From NCBI GenBank assembly GCA_018240785.1, contig JAFEFC010000049.1, positions 1 through 36,039 of the forward strand: a stretch of 36,039 nucleotides of DNA. Direction: 5' to 3'. The stretch's first letter is position 1; every line of letters begins with the position of its first letter. This stretch comes from Pseudomonadota bacterium (GTDB taxonomy: Bacteria; Pseudomonadota; Gammaproteobacteria; Burkholderiales; Rhodocyclaceae). The translations under genes were made by a program, and so were the position numbers. Of this stretch, positions 7,616 to 15,384 are shown one piece after another. The notes below the pieces were generated by a model that searched no databases, was not told the origin of the DNA, and worked only from the letters and a program-made list of their open reading frames with translations.

Positions 7616-8869
7616 CTAAACCAGCGCCTCCGCCACTTCCGGGTGGCTGAGGAATCCCTGGGGGCTGGCGCTCGCGCCGTAGGCGCCCGACTGGAACACC
7701 ACCACCAGATCGCCCGGCTGCGCGTCCGGCAGCGCCATGCGGTCGGCGATCAGGTCCAGCGGCGTGCATAGCGGCCCTACGATCGAGATCGGTTCGTCGG
7801 CCGCCTTGTCGTCCATGCGGTTGCCGATGACCACCGGGTGGTTCTTGCGGATCACCTGGCCGAAGTTGCCGCTGGCCGACAGATGGTGGTGCAGGCCGCC
7901 ATCGGTCACCAGATACACCTGCCCGCGCGAGACCTTGCGGTCGGTGACGCGGCACACGTACACGCCGGCCTCGCCGACGAGGTAGCGGCCAAGTTCCAGC
8001 ACCAGTTCCGCCCCGGGCAGGCGCTGCGCCGCGACTTCCGCGATTTCTGCGAGATTGGCGCCGATCGGGCCGAGATCGAGCCGGCTTTCGCCCGGGAAGT
8101 AGGGGATGCCGAAGCCGCCGCCGAGGTTCAGCACCTTGACGGGCGACGGCGCCGATTCGGCCAGGCGCAGCGCGAGCGCGAGGCTTTTCTGCTGCGCCTC
8201 GACGATGGCCTCGGCCTTCAGGTTCTGCGAGCCGGCGAAGAGGTGGAAGCCCTCGAAAGCCAGCCCGGCACGGTCGATCTCGGCGAGCAGTGCCGGCACC
8301 TGTTCGGCATCGACGCCGAACGGCTTGGGGCCGCCGCCCATCTTCACTGCCGAGCTCTTCAGCTCGAAGTCCGGATTCACCCGCACCGCCACCCGCGCCG
8401 GCAGGCCGAGCGCCTGCGAGGCACGCGCCAGCACCGGCACTTCGCGGAAGGATTCGACATTCACCAGGATGCCCGCGGCCACCGCGCGCATCAGCTCCGG
8501 GTCGCGCTTGCCGGGGCCGGCGAAGCTGATGTCGTGCGGATCGGCGCCGGCATCGAGCGCCACCGTCAGCTCGCGCTCGGATGCGACGTCGATGCCATCG
8601 ACCAGCCGCACCATGTGCGCCACCAGCGCCGGCATCGGGTTGGCCTTCATCGCGAAGTGCAGCTTGATCGATGCCGGCAGCGCCGCCCGCAGCTCGCCGA
8701 CGCGCCGGCTCAACAGGCTACGGTCATAGGCGTAGAAGGGTGTCTGGCCGATGCGGGCCGCAAGCCGGGTGAGCGGGACGCCGCCGATGACGAGTTCGCC
8801 GTTGTCGATCGGGAACTGGGACATCGGGGCGTGGACCGGGGCGGTCTTGTGCGGGATGTTGGTGGTCAT
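7616..8869 (-). CDS. PLP-dependent decarboxylase, exosortase A system-associated type
   Basis: A 417-residue fold-III PLP decarboxylase related to diaminopimelate/ornithine decarboxylases. The Schiff-base lysine is K75 in HFAMKANP; the phosphate-binding glycines are in LNLGGGFGIPYF; EL GRYLVGEAG and the GPLCTPLD cysteine motif follow in order. The N-terminus (SQFPIDNGELVIGGVPL) and overall length match the TIGR03099 group found beside exosortase A. The product is unknown; these enzymes occur with a dedicated AMP ligase and carrier protein, and may supply an amine or amino-acid-derived group for a small molecule or polymer decoration. The frame is open to 9103, but the ATG at 8869 begins the conserved region. 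The gene lies 59 nt downstream of vapC on the same strand. Confidence 0.9.
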   Translation of the reverse strand: MTTNIPHKTAPVHAPMSQFPIDNGELVIGGVPLTRLAARIGQTPFYAYDRSLLSRRVGELRAALPASIKLHFAMKANPMPALVAHMVRLVDGIDVASERELTVALDAGADPHDISFAGPGKRDPELMRAVAAGILVNVESFREVPVLARASQALGLPARVAVRVNPDFELKSSAVKMGGGPKPFGVDAEQVPALLAEIDRAGLAFEGFHLFAGSQNLKAEAIVEAQQKSLALALRLAESAPSPVKVLNLGGGFGIPYFPGESRLDLGPIGANLAEIAEVAAQRLPGAELVLELGRYLVGEAGVYVCRVTDRKVSRGQVYLVTDGGLHHHLSASGNFGQVIRKNHPVVIGNRMDDKAADEPISIVGPLCTPLDLIADRMALPDAQPGDLVVVFQSGAYGASASPQGFLSHPEVAEALV

Positions 8870-8928
8870 TTTGGCGAGCGTTTCGATCTGCGATGGTGGG
8901 ATCAGGCGGAGAGGCGTGTGCAAGCGCG

Positions 8929-9327
8929 TCAAATCGACCAGTTTTGCAGGGGCAGACCCTGTATGCGTTCGAATTCGCGGGTGTTGTTGGTGACCAGGGT
9001 CGCACCTTCGGCGAGTGCGTGGCACGCGATCCACAGGTCGTTGGCGCCGATCGGCGTGCCCGCTTCCTTCAGGCGTGTGAAGTGAATGGCGTAGTGCTCG
9101 CATAACGCCCGGTTCGTGCCATAGAGCACGGGGATTTCTCGGGTCAGGGCGTCGAGGCGTCGCAGGACCTCAGGCTTTCGGGCGCTGCGCTCGGCACCCT
9201 TGAGCAACTCGGCGAAGGTGATGAAGGACATGCACAGCGGCGCGCCCTCATCAAGCGCGTTGACCCGCTCGGCCACCGAGGCCGGTTTGTTCCTGATGAG
9301 ATAGATCAGGATGTTGGTGTCCAGCAT
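8929..9327 (-). CDS. vapC: VapC-type PIN-domain toxin
   Basis: A 132-residue PIN-domain RNase. MLDTNILIYLIRNKP holds the first catalytic Asp, the E of FITFAELLKGAE the second acidic residue, GANDLWIACHALAEGATLVTNNTREFERI the last two. These are the VapC hallmarks; known members cut tRNAs or rRNA. The start at 9327 has a TGAGG ribosome site four bases upstream and lies 5 nt from the vapB stop. A longer in-frame opening continues to 12429, but it runs across vapB and the acyl ligase in another frame and is not coding. vapBC sits between two genes that normally neighbour each other. Confidence 0.92.
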   Translation of the reverse strand: MLDTNILIYLIRNKPASVAERVNALDEGAPLCMSFITFAELLKGAERSARKPEVLRRLDALTREIPVLYGTNRALCEHYAIHFTRLKEAGTPIGANDLWIACHALAEGATLVTNNTREFERIQGLPLQNWSI

Positions 9328-9332
9328 GTACC

Positions 9333-9587
9333 TCAAAGCGCTTCCCTGTCCTGCATCTCGGCCTGAGCGAGGCGGTCCGCTTCGAGCGCGTCCAGGAAGT
9401 CGTCGTCGAAGCCTTCGAGCGCGGCGAGCAAAGCTGCGCCTCGGTCGAGCGGCAGCGGGTGGATGATCAAGTCGCCGTTGTCGGCGCGCGTGATCTCGAC
9501 CTTGCGTGCCTCGAGGCGGAACTCCTGCGGAATGCGCACCGCCTGGCTGTTGCCGTTCATGAAAGTCCGGCTGACAAGAGTGGGCAT
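9333..9587 (-). CDS. vapB: VapB-type (AbrB/SpoVT-like) antitoxin
   Basis: An 84-residue protein with a swapped-hairpin AbrB-like DNA-binding domain: SRTFMNGNSQAVRIPQEFRL..KVEITRADNGDLIIHP. The acidic C-terminal helix (EGFDDDFLDALEADRLAQAEM) is suited to bind VapC. I chose the ATG at 9587 because GGAGG lies five bases upstream; an in-frame ATG at 9599 overlaps that ribosome site. Two ATGTATGTA repeats just upstream are candidate autoregulatory sites. Confidence 0.9.
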   Translation of the reverse strand: MPTLVSRTFMNGNSQAVRIPQEFRLEARKVEITRADNGDLIIHPLPLDRGAALLAALEGFDDDFLDALEADRLAQAEMQDREAL

Positions 9588-9597
9588 CGTCGCCTCC

Positions 9598-9623
9598 ATT
9601 ATGTATGTACGCTAATGTATGTA
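9598..9623 (-). promoter_or_regulatory. vapB promoter region with two direct repeats
   Basis: ATGTATGTA occurs at 9601-9609 and again at 9615-9623 (plus-strand reading), a 14-bp period, in a markedly AT-rich island. On the minus strand this reads TACATACAT twice, then CATAAT directly before the GGAGG. A -10 element and operator half-sites for VapB/VapBC probably overlap here. Confidence 0.5.
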
Positions 9624-9661
9624 TGGTGGCAGTTCGGAGGGATTGAGGCAAGTGCGCGCTT

Positions 9662-9735
9662 GTGGTCGCGGTCAAGCCCGCGCCTGCACGATAGGCGGCA
9701 GCCTTGCCTGTAGGAGCGGGCTCGACCGCGACAGG
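9662..9735. repeat. REP pair (REPIN-like), locus 3
   Basis: An inverted copy at 9662-9689 (GTGGTCGCGGTCAAGCCCGC...) and a direct copy at 9709-9735 (CTGTAGGAGCGGGCTCGACC...) lie between the acyl ligase stop (9762) and the vapB promoter. The arrangement is an inverted pair with about 19 bp between the halves. Confidence 0.8.
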
Positions 9736-9761
9736 CGCATGGATCGCGGCCAGATCCGCTT

Positions 9762-11345
9762 CTACGACATCGCCCCTGCCAGCGCCTTTCGGTCGATTTT
9801 CCCGTTCGGGTTGCGCGGCAGCGCGCCCTCTCGCACCTCGATGCGCGCCGGCACCATGTAGGCGGGCATGCGCTTGCGGCATTCGGCCTGCAGCGCGGCG
9901 GGATCGAGACTGGCGCCGGGCGGTGGCGTGACGACGGCGACGATGGCCTGGCCCAGGGTGTCGTGCGGCACGCCGAAGGCGGCGCATTCGCCGACCAGCA
10001 TGGTGGCGTAGAGGATTTCCTCGACCTCGTTGGGGCTGACGCGGTAGCCGGAGGTCTTGATCATCTCGTCGCGGCGGCCGATGAAGTACAGGAAGCCGTC
10101 CTCGTCGCGGCGCACCGTATCGCCGGAAAAGACGGCGATCTCCGGCAGCACCAGGCCGCTGTCGCGGCCGGCGATGGTGGCGGGCAGCGGTCGGTAGCGT
10201 TCGGCGGTCTTCTCCGGGTCGTTCCAGTAGCCCATGCCGACCAGCGCGCCGCGCTGCACCAGCTCGCCCGGTTCGTTGGGCCCGCATTCGCTGCCGTCCT
10301 CGCGCAGCACCAGCACTTCGGCGTTGGGAATGGCCTTGCCGATGGAGTCCGGCCGGCGGTCGACTTCCTCTGGCGGCAGGTAGGTGGCGCGGAAGGCTTC
10401 CGTGAGGCCGTACATCAGGAAGGGCCGGGTGCGCGGCAGGCGCGCGCGCAGCGCGGCGAGCGTCTCGCGCGGCATGCGCCCGCCGGTGTTGGCGATGTAG
10501 CGCAGGTGCTCGGTGACGCCTTCCGGCCAGTCGAGCTGCGCGAGCTGTATCCACAGCGGCGGCACCGCAGTGAGGCCGGTGACCTGCTCGCGCACCACCG
10601 CGTTGAGCACGTCGCGTGGCAGCAGGTAATTGAGCAGCACGACACGGGCACCGGCATGGAAGGCGGTGGTGAGCTGCGAGAAGCCTGCGTCGAAGGACAG
10701 CGGCAGCGCGGCGAGCAGGGTGTCGCCAGCGTGGTTGCCGAGATAGCTCGCCACGCTGTGCGCGCCCATCGTCATGTTGCGGTGCGACAACACTACGCCC
10801 TTGGGCCGTCCGGTGCTGCCGGAGGTGTACAGGATGGCGGTCATGTCGGTGTCGATGACGCGGTGCCCGCGGTTTGGGGACGCGTCGGACAGGTCGCGCC
10901 AGCGGTGTACCGAGGCGCCTTCCACCCCTGGCAGTTCCTTCGGTTCGCCGACCACCACGACCTGGCGCAGGTCGTGGCAGGTGGCCAGCACCGGCTGCAG
11001 CAGCGCAAGGCGCTCGGCGCTGGTGACGAGCACGCGCACGTTGCAATCGCGCAGGATGTAGCCCACCTGGTCGGGTTTGAGCAGCGGATTGACCGGCACG
11101 AAGGCTCCGCCCGCAGCCGCCGCGCCGAAGCAGGCGGCGACGAATTCCGGGCGTTTGTCGAGATACACCGCGACCCGTTCCGCGCGTGCGAGATCGAGCG
11201 CGATGAGCCCCGACGCGAAGCGCTCGCACTGTGCGGCGAGTTCGCCGTAGCTCAGCGCGAGGGCGCCGCTGGTGAGCGCGATGCCGTCTGCGGCGCGGTG
11301 GGCGGAGGCCTGGATCAGCTCGTGGAGAAGGTTTGTCTGGCGCAT
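9762..11345 (-). CDS. Acyl-CoA/AMP ligase, exosortase A system-associated type
   Basis: A 527-residue member of the ANL (AMP-forming) ligase superfamily. The P-loop-like YTSGSTGRPKGV is at 173-184, MYGLTEAFRATY follows in the middle, SGDTVRRDEDGFLYFIGRRDEMIKTSGYRVSP forms the hinge, and the catalytic lysine is in NPNGKIDRKAL near the C-terminus. The whole matches the TIGR03098 type, which occurs beside a PLP decarboxylase in exosortase A genomes. It should activate a carboxylic or amino acid as an adenylate and load it onto the carrier protein encoded divergently at 11464. The ATG at 11345 begins the conserved sequence. Here vapBC and a REP pair lie between it and the decarboxylase. The substrate is unknown. 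Confidence 0.92.
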   Translation of the reverse strand: MRQTNLLHELIQASAHRAADGIALTSGALALSYGELAAQCERFASGLIALDLARAERVAVYLDKRPEFVAACFGAAAAGGAFVPVNPLLKPDQVGYILRDCNVRVLVTSAERLALLQPVLATCHDLRQVVVVGEPKELPGVEGASVHRWRDLSDASPNRGHRVIDTDMTAILYTSGSTGRPKGVVLSHRNMTMGAHSVASYLGNHAGDTLLAALPLSFDAGFSQLTTAFHAGARVVLLNYLLPRDVLNAVVREQVTGLTAVPPLWIQLAQLDWPEGVTEHLRYIANTGGRMPRETLAALRARLPRTRPFLMYGLTEAFRATYLPPEEVDRRPDSIGKAIPNAEVLVLREDGSECGPNEPGELVQRGALVGMGYWNDPEKTAERYRPLPATIAGRDSGLVLPEIAVFSGDTVRRDEDGFLYFIGRRDEMIKTSGYRVSPNEVEEILYATMLVGECAAFGVPHDTLGQAIVAVVTPPPGASLDPAALQAECRKRMPAYMVPARIEVREGALPRNPNGKIDRKALAGAMS

Positions 11346-11363
11346 CGTGTGGAAGCAGTGGGG

Positions 11364-11390
11364 TTGGTGTCGCACGAGCCTGAGTATAAT
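11364..11390 (+). promoter_or_regulatory. Candidate promoter for the acyl carrier protein gene
   Basis: A perfect TATAAT lies at 11385-11390, with TTGGTG at 11364-11369 as a weak -35 (15-nt spacing). Initiation near 11397 would give a leader of about 67 nt before the TTG start at 11464. It lies in the 118-bp gap shared with the divergent ligase gene. Confidence 0.5.
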
Positions 11391-11463
11391 GCGCGCGTTT
11401 TGACGCCGGCCCCGTGGCTTGCAGGGCGGGTGTTGCCGATCCGGTTTTGGAGAGTCCGTTCCC

Positions 11464-11715
11464 TTGAATATCCAGGAAGAAATCCTGTCGCTGCTTGACG
11501 AGACGCTGAGCCTGAACGGCCGCGGCCTGAGCTTCGACGCTGACACCGCGCTGCTCGGTAGCCTGCCGGAGCTCGACTCCATGGCGGTGATCGCGGTGAT
11601 CCATGCCATCGAGGAGCGTTTCGGCATCGCCGTGCCCGACGACGAGATCGACGGCAGTTCGTTCGCCACCGTCGGCACGGTGGTGGAGTTCGTCAGCCGC
11701 CTGTCGGCGAGCTGA
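11464..11715 (+). CDS. Acyl carrier protein (phosphopantetheine-binding)
   Basis: An 83-residue acidic carrier protein. S39 in PELDSMAVIAVI is the expected phosphopantetheine attachment site, followed by the helix HAIEERFGIAVPDDEIDGSSFATVGTVVEFV, the standard ACP/PCP fold. A TTG codon at 11464 is the likely start: GGAGAG lies nine bases upstream and translation from it gives NIQEEILSLLDETL at once. An ATG at 11419 is in frame but would add a tail unlike carrier proteins. It is divergent from the acyl ligase, which probably charges it. The next gene (SLC13) is convergent, so it is monocistronic. Confidence 0.88.
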   Translation: MNIQEEILSLLDETLSLNGRGLSFDADTALLGSLPELDSMAVIAVIHAIEERFGIAVPDDEIDGSSFATVGTVVEFVSRLSAS

Positions 11716-11729
11716 GCGGGTGACCGCGA

Positions 11730-13466
11730 TCAGCCTTTCACGAACGGAAAGGCGATCGGCACCAGCGTCAGCACTCCGATGCCGAAGGTCAGGCTCACCG
11801 GCAGGCCGGCGCGGATGAAGTCGGCCATGCGGTAGCGGCCGGCCGAATACACCATCAGGTGGGTCTGGTAGCCGAAGGGGATGAGGAAGCCGGCGCTCGC
11901 GCCGTAGGCGACGATCATCACGAAGGGCGTCGGGTCCACGTTGAAGGCGCGCGCGGTGGTCAGCGCGATGGGGAAGGCGAGCGCGGCGGCGGCATTGTTG
12001 GTGATGAGCTCGGTCAGCGCCACCGTCATCAGATACACGCCGACGAAGGCGCCCATCACGCCGTAGTCGGCGAAGGCGGCGCGCATCCAGCCCGCCATCA
12101 GCTCGGCGGCGCCGGAGTTCTCCAGCACCTTCGCCATCGCCAGCGACGAGCCTATCGTCACCAGCAGCTCGAACGGAAAACGGCGCCGCATCTCGCCCAG
12201 CGTCAGCAGGCGGCTGGCGAGCAGGGCGGCCATCAGCAGCAGCAGGCCGTCGAACAGCGACAGCCACTCCAGCGCCGACAGCGCGATCACCGCCGCGAAA
12301 CCGGACAGCGCCGCCGTGCTCTGTCCAGAGGTCAGCTTGGGCCGCACGCCCTGGCCGTTGAGCACGTGGAAGTTGCGGTCGAGGTTGCGGTGCTGGAAGA
12401 AATCCGCCCCGGCGGCGAGCAGCAGGCAATCGCCCACGCGCAGCGGAATGCGGCCGAGCTGGCCGGCGAGGCGCTTGTCGCCGCGGCGGATGCCGACCAC
12501 GCCGGCGTCGAACATGGTGCGGAAATCCACCTCGCGCAGCGTGCGGTTGGCCAGCTCCGACTGGCTGGAGACGACCACCTCCACCAGGTTCGACTTCAGC
12601 AGCTTGTCCGCCCGCGCGCCGAACACGTGCAGGCCGGGAAAGCGCTGCAGCGCCTGTACGCGCCGAACTTCACCGGTGAACACCAGCAGGTCGCCCTCCT
12701 GCAGCACTTCCTCGGGGCCGACCGGCGACACCAGGCGGTCGCCGCGTTCGATCTCGAGCAGGAACAGGCCTTCGAGGTTACGCATCTGGTTCTGTTCGAT
12801 GCTGCGGCCGGCCAGGGCCGAGCCAGGCATCACCCGCGCCTCGAGGAAGTAGGGGCTGCCGGCCTCGCTGTCGCCCGGCGGATGGGCCGGCAGCAGGCGG
12901 TTGGTGAGCGCCATGACGGCGATGCAGGCGATGGCCACCGGCACGCCGACGATGGAAAACTGGAACATCTCCAGCGGCGGCAGCCCGGCGCCGACGGCGA
13001 AGGAGTTCACCACCAGGTTCGTGGAGGTACCCACCAGCGTGGTGATGCCGCCCAGGATTGCGGCGTAGGACAGCGGGATCAGCAGCCGGGATGCCGGCTG
13101 CAGGCGCTGGCGGCTGACCATGCCGAGCAGGGCGCCGACGACCGCGGTGTTGTTCATGAAGGCCGACAGCACGACCGCGAAGCCTGACAGTCGCAGCATG
13201 GCGACAGCGGTGCTGCCCTTGAGCAAGGCGTCGGACAGGCGGTCGAGCAGCGGCGAGCGCTCCAGTGTCAGCGACACCAGCAGCAGCAGGATCAGGGTGG
13301 CCAGCGCCGGGTTGGTGAAGCTGGAGAGCAGCGACCCCTGGTCGACCCAGCCGAGGAGGTAATACGACGCGGCGCAGCCGGCGAACAGCACCGCAGGGCT
13401 GATGCGGCCGTGGATGAGCAGCGCCAGCAGCAGTGCGATGGAGCCGAGGACGAGATAGGCCGTCAT
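11730..13466 (-). CDS. SLC13/DASS-family permease with two TrkA-C domains (likely sulfate)
   Basis: A 578-residue sodium- or proton-coupled anion transporter. The first membrane half carries FMNNTAVV (103-110) and GTSTNLVVNS (146-155); two regulatory RCK-C/TrkA-C domains occupy about 205-375; the second membrane half has a matching ELITNNAAAALAFP and ends with IPFGYQTHLMVYSAG. The NNTAVV/ITNNAA pair are the anion- and cation-binding hairpins of this family. Members with TrkA-C inserts include sulfate transporters. It follows cysQ by 34 nt on the same strand and lies next to cysDNC, which supports sulfate as substrate, but this is inferred from context. Confidence 0.88.
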   Translation of the reverse strand: MTAYLVLGSIALLLALLIHGRISPAVLFAGCAASYYLLGWVDQGSLLSSFTNPALATLILLLLVSLTLERSPLLDRLSDALLKGSTAVAMLRLSGFAVVLSAFMNNTAVVGALLGMVSRQRLQPASRLLIPLSYAAILGGITTLVGTSTNLVVNSFAVGAGLPPLEMFQFSIVGVPVAIACIAVMALTNRLLPAHPPGDSEAGSPYFLEARVMPGSALAGRSIEQNQMRNLEGLFLLEIERGDRLVSPVGPEEVLQEGDLLVFTGEVRRVQALQRFPGLHVFGARADKLLKSNLVEVVVSSQSELANRTLREVDFRTMFDAGVVGIRRGDKRLAGQLGRIPLRVGDCLLLAAGADFFQHRNLDRNFHVLNGQGVRPKLTSGQSTAALSGFAAVIALSALEWLSLFDGLLLLMAALLASRLLTLGEMRRRFPFELLVTIGSSLAMAKVLENSGAAELMAGWMRAAFADYGVMGAFVGVYLMTVALTELITNNAAAALAFPIALTTARAFNVDPTPFVMIVAYGASAGFLIPFGYQTHLMVYSAGRYRMADFIRAGLPVSLTFGIGVLTLVPIAFPFVKG

Positions 13467-13500
13467 GCAGGCATGGCGAGGGAGCCGGCGGAGTCGCCGG

Positions 13501-14283
13501 TCAGCCGATCAGGCCCTGGGCGACGAAATGCGGGTTGTCGAAGCCGGGCTTGCCGTAGCTGAACCTGCCGCCCGCCAGTTGCGTGACGCTGCCGCCGGCG
13601 GCGGTCAGCACCGCATGTCCGGCGGCGATGTCCCATTCCATGGTGCGGCCCAGGCGCGGATAAAGATCGGCCTCGCCCGCGGCGATCAGGCACAGCTTGA
13701 GCGAGGAGCCGGCGCTCTTCAGTTCGGCGACCTTGCGCCCGGCAAGAAACGCGTCGAGCGCTGCGGCGTCGCCATGCGAACGGCTGGCGACGACGGTGAA
13801 GCCCTCGAGCGGTGGCCGGCGGCACTTGATCGGCCGGCGACCAATGCAGTTCTCGATGAAGGCACCGCAGCCCGCCGCGCCGGCGAAGGTCTTCTTCAGC
13901 GCTGGTGCATGCACCAGGCCCAGCACCGGCTCGCCGTGCTCGATGAGCGCGATGTTGACGGTGAACTCGCCATTGCGGCTGATGAATTCCTTGGTGCCGT
14001 CGAGTGGATCGACCAGCCAGAAGCGATCGCCGACCTCGGGCACCTGGCCGGCAGCGACCGCTTCCTCTGCAACCACCGGCACGCCGGGCAGCAGCGCGTC
14101 GAGCGCGGGCACGATGAGCGCTTCGGCGCGCTCGTCGGCTTCGGTGACGGGCGAGGCGTCGTCCTTGCCGCGCACGGCGAAATCGGTTTCGTAAATGGAC
14201 ATCACCACGTCACCCGCGTCGCGGATGACGGGAATCAGGTGCTCGATGAGGTCGAGGCGCTCGGCGCAAGACGCATTCGTCAC
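13501..14283 (-). CDS. cysQ: 3'(2'),5'-bisphosphate nucleotidase
   Basis: A 260-residue member of the inositol monophosphatase-like superfamily. VVAEE at 70-74 and DPLDGTKEF at 92-100 provide the metal ligands; EWDIAAGHAVL at 216-226 is the third motif. CysQ hydrolyses PAP to AMP, removing the inhibitor left after sulfate transfer or reduction of PAPS. The start is GTG at 14283, with no better codon nearby. It is divergent from cysD and probably co-transcribed with the SLC13 permease, forming a sulfate unit. Confidence 0.95.
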   Translation of the reverse strand: MTNASCAERLDLIEHLIPVIRDAGDVVMSIYETDFAVRGKDDASPVTEADERAEALIVPALDALLPGVPVVAEEAVAAGQVPEVGDRFWLVDPLDGTKEFISRNGEFTVNIALIEHGEPVLGLVHAPALKKTFAGAAGCGAFIENCIGRRPIKCRRPPLEGFTVVASRSHGDAAALDAFLAGRKVAELKSAGSSLKLCLIAAGEADLYPRLGRTMEWDIAAGHAVLTAAGGSVTQLAGGRFSYGKPGFDNPHFVAQGLIG

Positions 14284-14321
14284 GACGGAAATCCGGGTTG
14301 AATCATGGCAGTCGCCATTTT

Positions 14322-14401
14322 AGCGATCGCTTTTATATTCAGCGCGAGTCGAACGCGGTTTAATAGCGCCCTTCCGGGAAATATTTCCTCTTCGAGTCGA
14401 A
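14322..14401. promoter_or_regulatory. Shared cysQ-cysD control region with two palindromes
   Basis: The 183-bp gap between the divergent starts is AT-rich in its middle. It holds a perfect AGCGATCGCT (14322-14331), a TATATT (14334-14339), a perfect GGAAATATTTCC (14377-14388), and CGAGTCGAA twice (14345-14353 and 14393-14401, 48 bp apart). These are plausible sites for a sulfur regulator such as a CysB/Cbl-type LysR protein, but I cannot match them to a defined consensus. Confidence 0.4.
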
Positions 14402-14466
14402 GTCCGCGGCGCGTGCCAGCCCAAACCGGGCGAGCATGTGCGCACGACAGTACTGCCTTGCACGCC

Positions 14467-15384
14467 ATGTCCACTATCAGCCCCGTCACGCTCACCCATC
14501 TGCAGCGCCTGGAAGCCGAGAGCATCCACATCCTGCGCGAAGTCGTCGCCGAAGCCGACAACCCGGTCATGCTGTATTCCATCGGCAAGGACAGCGCGGT
14601 GATGCTGCACCTGGCGATGAAGGCCTTTCATCCGGCCAGGCCGCCGTTCCCGCTGCTGCATGTGGATACGCGCTGGAAATTCCGCGACATGTACGCCTTC
14701 CGCGACCGCATGGTGCGCGAGACCGGCATGGACCTGCTGGTGCACATCAACCCGGAAGGCGTGGCCAAGGACATCAACCCCTTCACCCACGGTTCGGCCA
14801 TCCACACCGACATCATGAAGACCGAGGGCCTCAAGCAGGCGCTCGACAAATACGGCTTCGACGCGGCCTTCGGCGGCGCGCGCCGCGACGAGGAGAAATC
14901 GCGCGCCAAGGAGCGCGTGTTCTCGTTCCGCACCGCCGGCCACCGCTGGGACCCGAAGAACCAGCGCCCCGAGCTTTGGAAGCTGTACAACGCCAGGAAG
15001 CACAAGGGCGAGTCGATGCGGGTGTTCCCGCTGTCGAACTGGACCGAGCTCGACATCTGGCAATACATCTACCTGGAGAACGTGCCCATCGTGCCGCTGT
15101 ACTACGCCGCGGTGCGGCCGGTGGTCGAGCGCGACGGCACGCTGATCATGGTCGACGACGAGCGCATGCCCCTGAAACCGGGCGAGAAGCCGATGATGAA
15201 GAAGGTGCGCTTTCGCACCCTGGGCTGCTACCCGCTCACCGGCGCTGTGGAGTCCGAAGCCGACACGCTACCGGCGATCATCCAGGAGATGCTGCTGACG
15301 AAAACGTCCGAACGCCAGGGCCGGGTGATCGACCACGATTCGGCCGGCTCGATGGAGAAGAAGAAACAGGAGGGCTACTTCTAA
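14467..15384 (+). CDS. cysD: Sulfate adenylyltransferase subunit 2
   Basis: A 305-residue ATP-pyrophosphatase-fold protein that makes adenosine 5'-phosphosulfate from ATP and sulfate, driven by the GTPase CysN. The PP-loop SIGKDS is at 38-43, [14 protein letters not shown] at 64-76 and [19 protein letters not shown] from 137. The end [12 protein letters not shown] is diagnostic for CysD. The frame is open upstream to 14305, but the conserved N-terminus ([16 protein letters not shown]) puts the start at 14467. Its TAA is directly followed by the ATG of cysNC, so translation is coupled. Confidence 0.97.
   Translation: MSTISPVTLTHLQRLEAESIHILREVVAEADNPVMLYSIGKDSAVMLHLAMKAFHPARPPFPLLHVDTRWKFRDMYAFRDRMVRETGMDLLVHINPEGVAKDINPFTHGSAIHTDIMKTEGLKQALDKYGFDAAFGGARRDEEKSRAKERVFSFRTAGHRWDPKNQRPELWKLYNARKHKGESMRVFPLSNWTELDIWQYIYLENVPIVPLYYAAVRPVVERDGTLIMVDDERMPLKPGEKPMMKKVRFRTLGCYPLTGAVESEADTLPAIIQEMLLTKTSERQGRVIDHDSAGSMEKKKQEGYF

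Noticed and set aside
9328-12429. A minus-strand frame of 1166 codons reaching from 12429 into vapC
   Set aside because: Only its last 132 codons (8929-9327) are a real protein. The rest crosses vapB, the acyl ligase, the ACP gene and part of the SLC13 gene out of frame.
11859-13187. A 442-codon plus-strand frame
   Set aside because: Antisense to the SLC13 permease, His/Gln/Arg/Gly-rich with no domain.
14377-14388. GGAAATATTTCC as part of a CRISPR or phage site
   Set aside because: It is a single dyad between divergent genes; there is no repeat array or phage gene.
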